From CAZEJS01 sp964512645 (lineage in GTDB: Bacteria > Actinomycetota > Geothermincolia > Fen-727 > Anoxymicrobiaceae): a DNA stretch of 64,000 nt. The stretch's first letter is position 1. Each line of letters starts with the position of its first letter. Where the stretch lies: assembly GCA_964512645.1 (NCBI GenBank), contig CAZEJS010000007.1, forward strand, positions 30,336 to 94,335, read 5' to 3'. Below the pieces are notes generated by a model, which did no database searches, was not told the DNA's origin, and saw only the letters and a list, made by a program, of their open reading frames with translations. The translations under genes and the position numbers were made by a program. Positions 43,880-52,069 of this stretch are shown piece by piece.

Positions 43880-45160
43880 TCAGGCGGTCTCTTCCTCTTC
43901 CTCCTCCTTGCCGGACCGGGGCTCCGAGCGGGAGGTCAGGAGCGTCGGCTTGAAGTCCTCCGAGACGACCTCCCTGGTCACCACGCATTTGACGATGTCG
44001 GAGCGCGACGGCAGGTCGAACATGGTGCCAAGCAACGCTTCCTCTATGATCGCCCGCAGGCCCCTCGCGCCGGTGGAGCGTTCCAGTGCCTTGTCGGCTA
44101 TCTCCTCGAGCGCGCCGTCGGTGAAGATCAGTTCCACGCCGTCGAACTCGAAGAACTTGCGGTACTGCTTCACCAGGGCGTTCTTGGGCTTGACCAGGAT
44201 ATCGGTCAGGTGTTCCCGGGTGAGCGTGTGGAGCGTGGTGACGACCGGGAGCCTCCCGACGAACTCCGGTATGAGCCCGAATTTCAGCAGGTCCTCCGGC
44301 ATGACCTCGGCCAGGATGCTGCCCAGGTCGATCTCGTCCTTGGATTTGACTTCCGCCCCGAAACCCACACCCTTCTTGCCTACGCGCTCCTCGATGATGT
44401 CCTCCACGCCGGAGAACGCCCCGCCGCAGATGAACAGGATGTTGGTGGTGTCGATCTGGAGAAACTCCTGGTGAGGGTGCTTGCGGCCGCCCTGCGGCGG
44501 CACGCTGGCGACAGTGCCTTCGAGTATCTTCAGGAGCGCCTGCTGCACGCCCTCCCCGGATACGTCACGGGTGATGCTGGGGCTCTCGCTCTTGCGGGCG
44601 ATCTTGTCTATCTCGTCGATGTAGATGATGCCTGTCTCGGCCTTCTTCACGTCGAGGTCCGCGGCCTGGATCAGCTTGAGCAGGATATTCTCGACGTCCT
44701 CGCCCACGTACCCCGCCTCGGTCAGGCTGGTGGCGTCGGCGATCGCGAAGGGGACGTTCAGCAGGCGGGCCAGCGTCTGGGCGAGCAGCGTCTTGCCGCA
44801 GCCGGTCGGGCCGATAAGCATGATGTTGCTCTTCTGCAGCTCGACGTCGTCGGTGGACGTAGCCCCTACCTGGATGCGCTTGTAGTGGTTGTAGACCGCC
44901 ACGGAGAGGACGGTCTTGGCCCTCTCCTGCCCGATGACGTACTCGTCGAGGAAGGAGTAGATCTCCCTGGGCCGGGGAAGGTCGCAGAGCTGGATCTCCG
45001 GGCTCTCCGTGAGCTCCTCGGCGATGATCTCGTTGCACAGCTCTATGCACTCGTCGCATATGTACACGCCGGGGCCCGCTATGAGCTTCTTGACGTGCCT
45101 CTGGGTCTTGCCGCAGAACGAGCACTTCAAAAGGTCGCTACCGTCAGAGAACTTCGCCAC
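43880..45160 (-). CDS. clpX: ATP-dependent protease ATP-binding subunit ClpX
   Basis: 426 residues. N-terminal zinc-binding domain CSFCGKTQRHVKKLIAG with CDECIELC, Walker A IGPTGCGKTLLAQTLA, Walker B TGIIYIDEIDKIA and the sensor region PEFVGRLPVVTTLHTL. The IGF/LGF-type loop for ClpP docking is VGKKGVGFG. Unfolds substrates for ClpP, encoded 32 bp upstream. Confidence 0.97.
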   Translation of the reverse strand: MAKFSDGSDLLKCSFCGKTQRHVKKLIAGPGVYICDECIELCNEIIAEELTESPEIQLCDLPRPREIYSFLDEYVIGQERAKTVLSVAVYNHYKRIQVGATSTDDVELQKSNIMLIGPTGCGKTLLAQTLARLLNVPFAIADATSLTEAGYVGEDVENILLKLIQAADLDVKKAETGIIYIDEIDKIARKSESPSITRDVSGEGVQQALLKILEGTVASVPPQGGRKHPHQEFLQIDTTNILFICGGAFSGVEDIIEERVGKKGVGFGAEVKSKDEIDLGSILAEVMPEDLLKFGLIPEFVGRLPVVTTLHTLTREHLTDILVKPKNALVKQYRKFFEFDGVELIFTDGALEEIADKALERSTGARGLRAIIEEALLGTMFDLPSRSDIVKCVVTREVVSEDFKPTLLTSRSEPRSGKEEEEEETA

Positions 45161-45192
45161 TTGCTACCTCCGCTCGGCGCCCCGCCGTCCGC

Positions 45193-45804
45193 TCATTCGA
45201 CCGGGTCCACCCTCCTCTGGTGGACCTTGTCGATGATACCGTACTCCCTGGCCTGCTCCGGCACCATGATGAAATCACGGTCGGTGTCGTCGTGTATCCT
45301 CTCGACGGACTGGCCGGTGTGATTCGCCAGTATCTCGTCCAGCATCTGCCGCGTCCGCAGGATCTCCTTGGCGTGGATGTCGATGTCTATCGCCTGGCCC
45401 TGCGTGCCCCCGCTCGGCTGGTGCAGCAGTATGCGCGAATGCGGGGTCGCGAACCGCTTGCCTTTGGCGCCGGCCGCCAGCAGCACCGCCGCGCCGCTGG
45501 CCGCCTGGCCTATGCAGAGCGTGGATATATCGCACCGTACGTACTGCATGGTGTCGTAGATGGCGAGCGTACTCGTCACCACGCCCCCCGGCGAGTTTAT
45601 GTAGAGGTTGATGTCCTTCTCCGGGTTCTCGCTCTCCAGGAACAGCAGTTGCGCCATCACCAGGTTCGCAAGGTGGTCTTCGATCTCCTGGCCGATGAAC
45701 ACGATGCGCTCCTTGAGGAGCCTGGAGTAGATGTCGAACTGGCGCTCGCCACGGGGCGTCTGCTCGACGACTATGGGCACCAGTTGTGACCTTGTATCGC
45801 TCAT
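45193..45804 (-). CDS. clpP: ATP-dependent Clp protease proteolytic subunit
   Basis: 203 residues. LLKERIVFIGQEIEDHLANL, the catalytic Ser in CIGQAASGAAVLLAAG, the His in RILLHQPSGGTQGQA and the Asp in DDTDRDFIMVPE are all present. The residue after the nucleophile Ser (usually Met) is Gly. ATG 45804 overlaps the tig stop by 4 bp. Degrades unfolded proteins with ClpX. Confidence 0.97.
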   Translation of the reverse strand: MSDTRSQLVPIVVEQTPRGERQFDIYSRLLKERIVFIGQEIEDHLANLVMAQLLFLESENPEKDINLYINSPGGVVTSTLAIYDTMQYVRCDISTLCIGQAASGAAVLLAAGAKGKRFATPHSRILLHQPSGGTQGQAIDIDIHAKEILRTRQMLDEILANHTGQSVERIHDDTDRDFIMVPEQAREYGIIDKVHQRRVDPVE

Positions 45805-47300
45805 TGCTCCTCCGGCTTCTCGCGGGTGCCCGCCGCACCCTCTCCGGCCGCCTCGGCGGCGGCTTCTCCAACCGCCGGCGCTTCCCCGACCGGTTCCGCC
45901 TGACCGGCCGCCTCCGGCGCCGACCCGCTCTCAACGACAACCTCGTCCGCTCCGGCCGCCGCCCCGCCTTCCGCCGGCGGCTCCAGCAGAACCCCCTCCG
46001 GGGGTCCTTCACCCTTGATGACGGCGCTTTCGACCACCAGGTCGATAGCCCTGGAGAGTCTCATGTTGGCCTTGACGCTGTCGATCCTGTCGTGCTTGCG
46101 CGCCTCGGAGAGCGCCTTGTCCGGGTCGCCCCCCATCGTCCGCGCGGTCTCGCGAACGTACTCTTCCGCGTCCTCGTCGCTGATCTCGATGTTCTCGGCG
46201 GTCGCGATGGCATCGAGCGTGAGCTCCGCCTTCATGCCCCGGGTTACCTTTTCCCTGATAGCTTTCTCTAACTCCTGCCGCGTTCCCTTCAGCGCTGAAA
46301 GGTAGTCGTCCAGGGTCATGTCCCGCTGCGCGAGCTCCCCGGCAAGCTCCTCGATCTCGGCGTTCACCTGGCGCTCGACCATCGATTCCGGCAGGTCGAT
46401 CTCGGTCTCTTCCACGACCTTCTGGACCGCCTGCTCGCGGAGCTGCCGCTCTCCCGCGGACTTCTTGATGGTGTTGATGCGCTCGCGCAGGTCCGCCTTG
46501 AACTCCTCCAGCGTATCGAAGCTGCTGACCTCTTTCGCGAGGTCGTCGTCCACCGGCGGCAGCACCTTGCGCTTGATCTCTTTGACTATTGTGCGGAACG
46601 TGGCCGGCTTGCCCGCCAGGCTCGGCTCGCCGTAATCGGCCGGGAAGTCGATGACGACGTCGATTATGTCGCCCTTCCGGGCGCCCACCAACTGCTCGTC
46701 GTAGCCCGGGAGGAAATCCTCGGCCCCGATCTCCAGCATCCGGTCGGTGCCCGCCTTGCCCTCCAGGGGAACGCCGTCGCTGAAGACCTTGAAGTCGAAC
46801 ATCACGTAATCGCCCTTCTCGGCCGGGCGGGACTCCACCACTTCCAGCGTAGCGAAGCGGTCGCGCGCCTCGTCCAGCGCCTCGTCCACGTCCTCGTCGT
46901 TGACCTCGGTGTCCGGCGCCTCGAGCTCCAGGCCCCTGTAACCGGAGACCTCCACCTCCGGCCTGACGTCCACCTTCGCCTCGAAGACGACCGTTCCGTC
47001 CTCCCCGGCCTCGATGAGGTTGATCTCCGGGTCGCATACCGGGTTGATCCCCGAGTCGATGATCCCCATCACGTACAGCGTGGGAAGCCCGTTCCTCACC
47101 GCCTCCGCCCGGACGTACCCGGCGCCCAGGTGGCTGTCTATAACCTTCCTGGGCACCTTGCCCTTGCGGAAACCGGGGACCTTCATCTTCTGGCCGAGGT
47201 CCCTGTACGTCTGCTCCACTATCCCGGCAAGGTCCTCCGGACCCGCCTCCACCTTCAGTGTAACCTGGTGCCCTTCCCGGCCTGTCACTTCCGTCTTCAG
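45801..47300 (-). CDS. tig: trigger factor, probable CTG start
   Basis: 499 residues with the CTG at 47300. N-terminal ribosome-binding domain with the signature VPGFRKGKVPRKVIDSHLG; PPIase domain around VMFDFKVFSDGVPLEGKAG; C-terminal chaperone domain of helices. Then about 60 Ala/Glu/Pro-rich residues form a flexible tail (AAEGGAAAGADEVVV). GTG 47288 was the usual choice, but it would be 18 nt from the ribosome site; CTG 47300 is 6 nt from AAGGAG and restores the family's KTEV opening. It heads tig-clpP-clpX. Confidence 0.93.
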   Translation of the reverse strand: MKTEVTGREGHQVTLKVEAGPEDLAGIVEQTYRDLGQKMKVPGFRKGKVPRKVIDSHLGAGYVRAEAVRNGLPTLYVMGIIDSGINPVCDPEINLIEAGEDGTVVFEAKVDVRPEVEVSGYRGLELEAPDTEVNDEDVDEALDEARDRFATLEVVESRPAEKGDYVMFDFKVFSDGVPLEGKAGTDRMLEIGAEDFLPGYDEQLVGARKGDIIDVVIDFPADYGEPSLAGKPATFRTIVKEIKRKVLPPVDDDLAKEVSSFDTLEEFKADLRERINTIKKSAGERQLREQAVQKVVEETEIDLPESMVERQVNAEIEELAGELAQRDMTLDDYLSALKGTRQELEKAIREKVTRGMKAELTLDAIATAENIEISDEDAEEYVRETARTMGGDPDKALSEARKHDRIDSVKANMRLSRAIDLVVESAVIKGEGPPEGVLLEPPAEGGAAAGADEVVVESGSAPEAAGQAEPVGEAPAVGEAAAEAAGEGAAGTREKPEEQ

Positions 47301-47501
47301 GTTTCTCTCCTTCCCTCCGGCTCACGACCCCGCACGTCCCGGCCCGGCGACCTTCTCCCGGGGAAAACAATCGCACACACTCGGTGTGCTTGGTCGGTGC
47401 TCTTCTCCTGTTAACCGCGGCCGGGGCGTTTCCTTCCAATCCGGGAGCGCTTCCCCCGGGCTTACCCGGAGGCTGGCCCCCGGCGGCGGATGCTCCCCTC
47501 C

Positions 47502-47589
47502 TGGTGCGAGAGGGGGGACTCGAACCCCCACGGTTCAAAGAACCACGGGGTCCTAAGCCCCGCGCGTCTACCAGTTCCGCCACTCTCGC
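47502..47589 (-). tRNA. tRNA-Leu(TAG), CCA encoded
   Basis: 88 nt with CCA (47502-47504). Acceptor GCGAGAG pairs with CTCTCGC; long variable arm of class II; anticodon loop CTTAGGA (TAG) closed by GGGG/CCCC. A TACAAT -10 (plus-strand ATTGTA 47610-47615) lies 20 bp upstream. Reads CUN leucine codons. Confidence 0.95.
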
Positions 47590-47712
47590 ACGACCCGCGG
47601 CCCTCGATGATTGTAACACAGGGCCCCCGGCCGGACGCCGACGGACTGCGAGGCCCGGTCCGCCCGCCCTGAAGCCCGCGGGGCCCAGGCGCGCCACCGC
47701 CGTCAAGCGTAA

Positions 47713-47741
47713 TTGTCACACCCCGGATACTTTGCTAAACT
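47713..47741 (+). promoter_or_regulatory. tRNA-Lys promoter
   Basis: TTGTCA (47713-47718), a 17-bp spacer and TAAACT (47736-47741), 19 bp before the tRNA-Lys 5' end. Confidence 0.65.
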
Positions 47742-47760
47742 GCAGTTTGTTTTCACCGAC

Positions 47761-47836
47761 GGGCCGTTAGCTCAGCAGGCAGAGCAGGGGACTCTTAATC
47801 CCAAGGTCGCAGGTTCGATTCCTGCACGGCCCACCA
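47761..47836 (+). tRNA. tRNA-Lys(CTT), CCA encoded
   Basis: 76 nt including CCA. Acceptor GGGCCGT pairs with ACGGCCC; anticodon loop CTCTTAA (CTT); T-loop GGTTCGATTCC. One end pair of the anticodon stem looks mismatched (G-A) but the cloverleaf is otherwise clean. Confidence 0.95.
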
Positions 47837-48312
47837 TGCTCCTCGAACGCATCTCAACATCCTCAACAGCAAAGCAGCCTTACGTACTTCCGTTCAGGCT
47901 TGTTGATTGCCGACAACCGCAGGCCGATCAGGATGACTGCTGAGATGAAGTGCCATCCTTGAAATAGCTGCCTCTTGTGCTTGTGGTCCCATAAAAACAT
48001 AGCATTTCCGGTCGTTGAAGAACGTACCGGGTGAAACAAGTGACATTCCCCGGCAACTATCCGGAGCAAGTCCCCGGGGGAAGGTCATCGACGGCAAGAA
48101 AACGTTGGTAAACACCGAAGCGATGAGAGCGGCCGGCACAGATACCACCCCACGCTCGCCATCACCACCGACGGTCCCGGACGAGTTCTTCAGTAGGCGC
48201 TCAAACAGAGAGGCGAGAAGAAGAAAGCGACCCGGGAGACTAGACGGGATCCAAGAGGTGGAGGGCGCCGTCCGGCAAGCGCTCAGTTGTTACAAATCGC
48301 CCCTTCTCCTTT
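47837..48312 (+). other. gene-poor, lower-GC stretch downstream of tRNA-Lys
   Basis: 476 bp with no convincing gene. Open frames here (for example a 68-codon minus frame at 47863-48069, and a plus frame from 48015) are short, lack ribosome sites and show no recognised motif. The lower GC and the place 3' of a tRNA suggest decayed inserted DNA; I saw no duplicate of the tRNA-Lys 3' end to prove an island. Confidence 0.4.
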
Positions 48313-48645
48313 TCAATAGGGATACTCTTCCCAGGAATGCTTCGTCGGCGTACGCCAGTGTCTCCGGAACAGCCAGTATGCCTGTTGCAGCACCAGTACG
48401 AGGGGATAGCCGATCAGTGCAAGAATCACGTGGCTCACGGGAAACATCTCGTAGAATCTCGTTGAATCAAAGCCCGACAGCAATGCAAGAATGAACAGGC
48501 CCGCGGCCCCTCCGGTTACCAGGAACCTGAGCCAACCACCGGGTCTCCTGTCGATATAAGCAGGGCAAAGGAAATAATCAATCGACCAGACAAGTCTCAT
48601 GCGAACAGTCGGTTTGATCCCTGGCCCGCCTGGCTGCTTGTCCAT
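48313..48645 (-). CDS. small two-helix membrane protein
   Basis: 110 residues, unrecognised. Two hydrophobic segments: FLVTGGAAGLFILALLSGFD and VILALIGYPLVLVLQQAYWL. A soluble start (MRLVWSIDYFLCPAYIDRRP) and a basic C-terminal tail (FRRHWRTPTKHSWEEYPY) face the cytosol if the positive-inside rule holds. GGAG precedes ATG 48645; a longer frame upstream lacks a ribosome site. Possibly YggT- or DUF-type integral protein; function unknown. Next to an equally unknown gene on the same strand. Confidence 0.55.
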   Translation of the reverse strand: MDKQPGGPGIKPTVRMRLVWSIDYFLCPAYIDRRPGGWLRFLVTGGAAGLFILALLSGFDSTRFYEMFPVSHVILALIGYPLVLVLQQAYWLFRRHWRTPTKHSWEEYPY

Positions 48646-48730
48646 GGTCACTCCGGTCAGAACACCTCGCCCTTCAAGCCGGTCAGAAAAGATAAGCAGA
48701 CGTAGCACACGATCCCGGCCCACCGTTTGC

Positions 48731-49261
48731 TCAAAGAAATCTTCTCAGCCGGTCCTTGACGGAGTGGGGCAGCAGGGACGCAAACCACCTGCCGGCGCGG
48801 GAGCGCCTTGCGAAGGCAAGGAGCGTCAGCGGGCCGTGCGCCGCACCATCCAATTCGGCCCGGAGACGGGCGATCTCTCCCTCACGGGCCGCCGCTGCCC
48901 GCTCGGCTTCCAGGATCATCCCGCGCCTCTCCTCGGAGCACCGGTTGGAGTTCTCGAGGGCGTTCAGCACGTTGCCAAGCTCGATGTGCAGCGATGCCAC
49001 GTACTGGGTGGCCCGGAATATGCGGTCGTTCTCGTCGATGTCCTGAGGGGTAACGTGCTTGATGCTTTGCAGCGCGTCGCCGGCTCGGATGCGCACGGTC
49101 AGCGGGTAGGGACCTGCGTCGCCTTTCCAGCCGGAGACGCCCGGCTCCTCGTCGACCGTTATCTCGACGGGTGTGCTGCCGACCTCGATCTCGCCGCCGG
49201 TCCTTATGCAGCAACCGCCCTCGGTGTGGTCCCAGTGAAAACTGAACAGGTCCAGCGACAC
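48731..49261 (-). CDS. hypothetical protein with coiled coil
   Basis: 176 residues. An N-terminal beta-rich part (FHWDHTEGGCCIRTGGEIEV, PLTVRIRAGDALQSI) and a C-terminal helix/coiled coil (MILEAERAAAAREGEIARLR). Ends with a basic, hydrophobic LPHSVKDRLRRFL. GTG 49261 follows GGAGGTTTC. No family recognised. A TATAAT box lies 37 bp upstream. Confidence 0.6.
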   Translation of the reverse strand: MSLDLFSFHWDHTEGGCCIRTGGEIEVGSTPVEITVDEEPGVSGWKGDAGPYPLTVRIRAGDALQSIKHVTPQDIDENDRIFRATQYVASLHIELGNVLNALENSNRCSEERRGMILEAERAAAAREGEIARLRAELDGAAHGPLTLLAFARRSRAGRWFASLLPHSVKDRLRRFL

Positions 49262-49297
49262 GAAACCTCCGTTCCCGCCTTCCGCGCGTCAAACGAG

Positions 49298-49303
49298 ATT
49301 ATA
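49298..49303 (-). promoter_or_regulatory. -10 element for the coiled-coil gene
   Basis: On the minus strand a perfect TATAAT, 37 bp before the start at 49261; no good -35. Confidence 0.4.
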
Positions 49304-49360
49304 ACCCTTGACCGCCTCGAGCCGCGGCAGAACCAGGAAGGCTCCGGGGCACGGTCGATG

Positions 49361-49390
49361 TTGAAAGCCGCACGCGGATAACGTTAGAAT
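49361..49390 (+). promoter_or_regulatory. promoter of the acetyltransferase gene
   Basis: TTGAAA (49361-49366), an 18-bp spacer and TAGAAT (49385-49390), 45 bp before the ATG. Confidence 0.55.
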
Positions 49391-49434
49391 CCCTCAGGAC
49401 GCTCGGGAGCGCGAACGGGGGGAGAAGACTGGAG

Positions 49435-49959
49435 ATGGCCGAAGTCCCTTATATACCCGGAGCAGGCGATCACTCCTACGGGAACATCACCCGCCTGCCC
49501 CACCACGCGCTCATCAAGATCGGCAAGTTCTGCTCGATCGGTGACGACGTGGAGTTCAACACCATCGGCGACCACAATATCGACTGGATGGCCTCTTACC
49601 CGTTCCACAACATAGCCTACTGGGAGGCGTCGAAGCCGCTGGAGCCGCACCGCCGCTCGATGGAGATCACGGTGGGCAACGACGTATGGATCGGCTACGG
49701 CGCGAGGATCCTCCACGGCGTCACTATCGGCGACGGGGCCGTGGTGGGCGCTTACGCGGTCGTCGCCAGGGACGTCAGGCCGTACGCCGTGGTGGTAGGG
49801 AACCCCGCGAAGGAGGTCAAGCGCCGGTTCAGCGACGACGTCGTCGATTCCCTGCTGGAGATCAAGTGGTGGGACTGGCCCGACGAGAAGATCAAGGCGA
49901 ACCTCGACGTCCTTCTGAGCCCCGACATCGACCGCCTGCGCGAGCTGCACAGGCAATGA
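49435..49959 (+). CDS. hexapeptide-repeat (CatB/Vat-like) acyltransferase
   Basis: 174 residues. Left-handed beta-helix coils: IGKFCSIGDDVEFNTIG, the catalytic loop His in GDHNIDWMASYPFHN, then ITVGNDVWIGYGARILHGVT, IGDGAVVGAYAVVARDV and YAVVVGNPAKEVKRRF. Acyl-CoA dependent O- or N-acetylation of a sugar, antibiotic or polysaccharide. The C-terminal helix follows the helix domain as in xenobiotic acetyltransferases. It has its own promoter. Confidence 0.85.
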   Translation: MAEVPYIPGAGDHSYGNITRLPHHALIKIGKFCSIGDDVEFNTIGDHNIDWMASYPFHNIAYWEASKPLEPHRRSMEITVGNDVWIGYGARILHGVTIGDGAVVGAYAVVARDVRPYAVVVGNPAKEVKRRFSDDVVDSLLEIKWWDWPDEKIKANLDVLLSPDIDRLRELHRQ

Positions 49960-50200
49960 CCTGACCGCCGGGCGGTCTCTCCCGCCGCGTGAACCGCCAT
50001 GGCCCCGGGCGCCGTCCCCCGCCGGAGACCGGCGCGTCACCGCCCGGTTTCCAGGAAACCCCCGGCTTTTCACCGCTCCGGGCTCAAGGACCGCCCGGTG
50101 TTTTGACGATAATCCCTCTGGAGGCCGGTTCGCCGGCGACTGTCGGGCCTCTTTCCGTCCCCGGGCGCCCGACTTTGCCGCAGGGAGGTGGAGCGGGACC

Positions 50201-50524
50201 ATGGGCGATGCATCCGATGAGGTCAAGGCAACACTCGAGTGCTCTTCAGCGCCGGGAGCAACCCTTTCCGTGGGAAACGGCGACATCGTGGGCCGCGAGG
50301 GGGACGTGGACCTCACCGGGCTCAAGGACGCCGAATACCTCTCGCGCCGGCACGCCCGCTTTCACCTCAGGAAGGGCGTATGGTTCGTTGAGAACCTGAG
50401 CACCAAGAGCTTCACCTACGTCAACGGCGTCCAGGTCGAAGCGGGGACCGAGGTGGAGATAAAAACCGGAGACCGGGTGACCCTGGGGATCATCCGCTGC
50501 ACCTTCCGGGAGCCCCGGGACTAG
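50201..50524 (+). CDS. FHA domain protein
   Basis: 107 residues. GDIVGREGDVDLTG, then EYLSRRHARFHLRKG (SRxH phosphothreonine site) and NLSTKSFTYVNGVQVEAG complete one FHA fold, nothing else is present. It binds phosphothreonine peptides, for example from Ser/Thr kinases. No kinase is nearby. The 241-bp gap before it has no gene. Convergent with cooC. Confidence 0.85.
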   Translation: MGDASDEVKATLECSSAPGATLSVGNGDIVGREGDVDLTGLKDAEYLSRRHARFHLRKGVWFVENLSTKSFTYVNGVQVEAGTEVEIKTGDRVTLGIIRCTFREPRD

Positions 50525-50533
50525 GCCGTCCTT

Positions 50534-51316
50534 TCACCGCGCCGGCCCGCCGGGAGCGGCGCCCCCTCGCTCCAGGAACCCCGCTTTCTCCAGGGCCGCC
50601 TCCACCGCAATGGAAGCCGGGCAGTCGGGAAGCTCGAAGAAAGGCAGCAGGCCGGCGTCGTACTCCCTCACCGTGTCGTCCTCGGGCACCGACCCCAGCA
50701 CGCCGAGCGCCGTGGAAGCGCGGACCCTCTCGGCCTCGGACACATCGCGCACCCGGTTGACCAGCAGGCCAGACCCTTCTCCGGAGACCATCGTCCGGGC
50801 CACCTCTTTGATGGTCTCCGCCACCTTGACCGCCTTCGCCGAGGTGTCGGACACCAGCAGGAGGAAATCGACGCTGCCCATGACCTTGCGGTTCACCTGC
50901 TCGATGCCCGCCTCGGCGTCGATGAGCACCCTGTCGAACAGGCCTCCAAGCCCCCGGATGGCGTCCTTGAGTATCACGTTGACCTTGCAGTAGCAGCCGA
51001 CGTCCTCCGGGCGCCCGATGGCCAGGAAGGCGAGGTTCCCGCGCTCGGCCAGGGCCTCCGACACCAGGTAATCGATGGAGACGGCAAGGTCCTTCTCGTC
51101 CCTCGCCCTGGCCTTGATCTCCCCGATTATCTCCTTGCGCACGTCGTTCAGCGTCCGGGGGGGCTCGATCCCCAGCGCCAGCGCCAGCCCGCCTGAAGGG
51201 TCGGCGTCGATCACCAGCGACCTGCCGGGCAGTCTCGACAGGGCCCTGGCCCCGATGGCCGATACCGTCGTCTTGCCGACGCCGCCTTTTCCGCATACCG
51301 CGAGGAGCATGTTCAT
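50534..51316 (-). CDS. cooC: CooC-type ATPase (nickel-insertion family)
   Basis: 260 residues. The P-loop is CGKGGVGKTT at residues 8-17; the deviant Walker motif continues with VIDADPSGGLALALG; the CxC metal motif is C108-Y-C110 in EDVGCYCKVN, as in CooC; DRVLIDAEAGIEQVNR is switch II. CooC dimers bind Ni and drive insertion into CO dehydrogenase. ATG 51316 overlaps the previous gene's stop (ATGA). No CODH catalytic subunit gene is in the window. It ends the operon; FHA gene converges on it. Confidence 0.85.
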   Translation of the reverse strand: MNMLLAVCGKGGVGKTTVSAIGARALSRLPGRSLVIDADPSGGLALALGIEPPRTLNDVRKEIIGEIKARARDEKDLAVSIDYLVSEALAERGNLAFLAIGRPEDVGCYCKVNVILKDAIRGLGGLFDRVLIDAEAGIEQVNRKVMGSVDFLLLVSDTSAKAVKVAETIKEVARTMVSGEGSGLLVNRVRDVSEAERVRASTALGVLGSVPEDDTVREYDAGLLPFFELPDCPASIAVEAALEKAGFLERGGAAPGGPAR

Positions 51317-52038
51317 CCCGCCCTGTCTTCGGCCAGCCTGTTGCGCATCTTCTTCAGGTCCATCACCGTGTCGCAGACGTCCTGGTACTCGCAGGTCTCG
51401 CAGTCGAAGTTCTGTTCCTGGTACATCTTCATCATCGCGTCCACCAGCCGCTGAGCCCCGGACGCGACGTCGGCGAGCAGCGCCACATCCTCCGCCGAAG
51501 AGGTCACGAACAGCGCCGCGGCGGCGGTCACGCCATCCACCTCCTCGAGGGCCCGGGTGTACGCTCCCCCGAGGTCCGCGAGAGACAGGCCGGAGGCGAG
51601 CGCCTCTTTCGACACCTTGCACCATACGGTCTGCCTGCTGGGCATGGTCCGGACGGAAAGACCCTCGAGGCGCGTGTCGTACACGGCGTCCCTCAGGTCA
51701 CGGTAGGAGTCGTATTCGTCGTCGAACCGCCCCCACGCTACGAGCACCTGGGCGAAAGGCAGCCCCGCCCCTTCCGCCCCGGCAAGGTCGGGCCCGACGA
51801 GCGAGACCCCACAGTCTCCGGGGGGCGCCTCCTCGCCCCACAACAGCATCGACACCGAGGCGAGGCCGGGGTTGCCGAACTCGAGGGCGGTATCCTCGTT
51901 CAGCACCAGGCTGCGACCCGGAGGCCAGGGCTCCCGCGTGCGGGTTTCCAGCCCCTTCAGCGAGCCTGCCGCCTTCCACCGTTCCACCAGCCGGTGGACC
52001 GCCGTCAACTGCTCGTCGAACATGCCCATAGCAACCAT
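51313..52038 (-). CDS. protein resembling a part of acetyl-CoA synthase beta subunit
   Basis: 241 residues, tentative. The stretch VLNEDTALEFGNPGLASVS, VSLVGPDLAGAEG and LPFAQVLVAWGR with LRDAVYDTRLEGLSVRTM resembles the N-terminal/central domains of the CdhC/AcsB ACS beta subunit. The C-terminal end CETCEYQDVC (Cys213, 216, 222) is a candidate metal or cluster site, but it does not match the A-cluster Cys order, and the protein is far shorter than AcsB (about 700) or CdhC (about 470). It overlaps cooC, suggesting the two act together. The exact start among ATG 52038, 52029 and 52023 is uncertain. Confidence 0.55.
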   Translation of the reverse strand: MVAMGMFDEQLTAVHRLVERWKAAGSLKGLETRTREPWPPGRSLVLNEDTALEFGNPGLASVSMLLWGEEAPPGDCGVSLVGPDLAGAEGAGLPFAQVLVAWGRFDDEYDSYRDLRDAVYDTRLEGLSVRTMPSRQTVWCKVSKEALASGLSLADLGGAYTRALEEVDGVTAAAALFVTSSAEDVALLADVASGAQRLVDAMMKMYQEQNFDCETCEYQDVCDTVMDLKKMRNRLAEDRAG

Positions 52039-52069
52039 CCGGGGTAACGGAGCCGGCCGAGCCGGTGCT

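Noticed and set aside
47863..48069. 68-codon minus-strand frame near tRNA-Lys
   Set aside because: No ribosome site and no family; may be a decayed fragment but cannot be supported as a gene.
48015..48494. 159-codon plus-strand frame
   Set aside because: Ser/Arg-rich composition, overlaps the better-supported minus-strand membrane gene, no motif.
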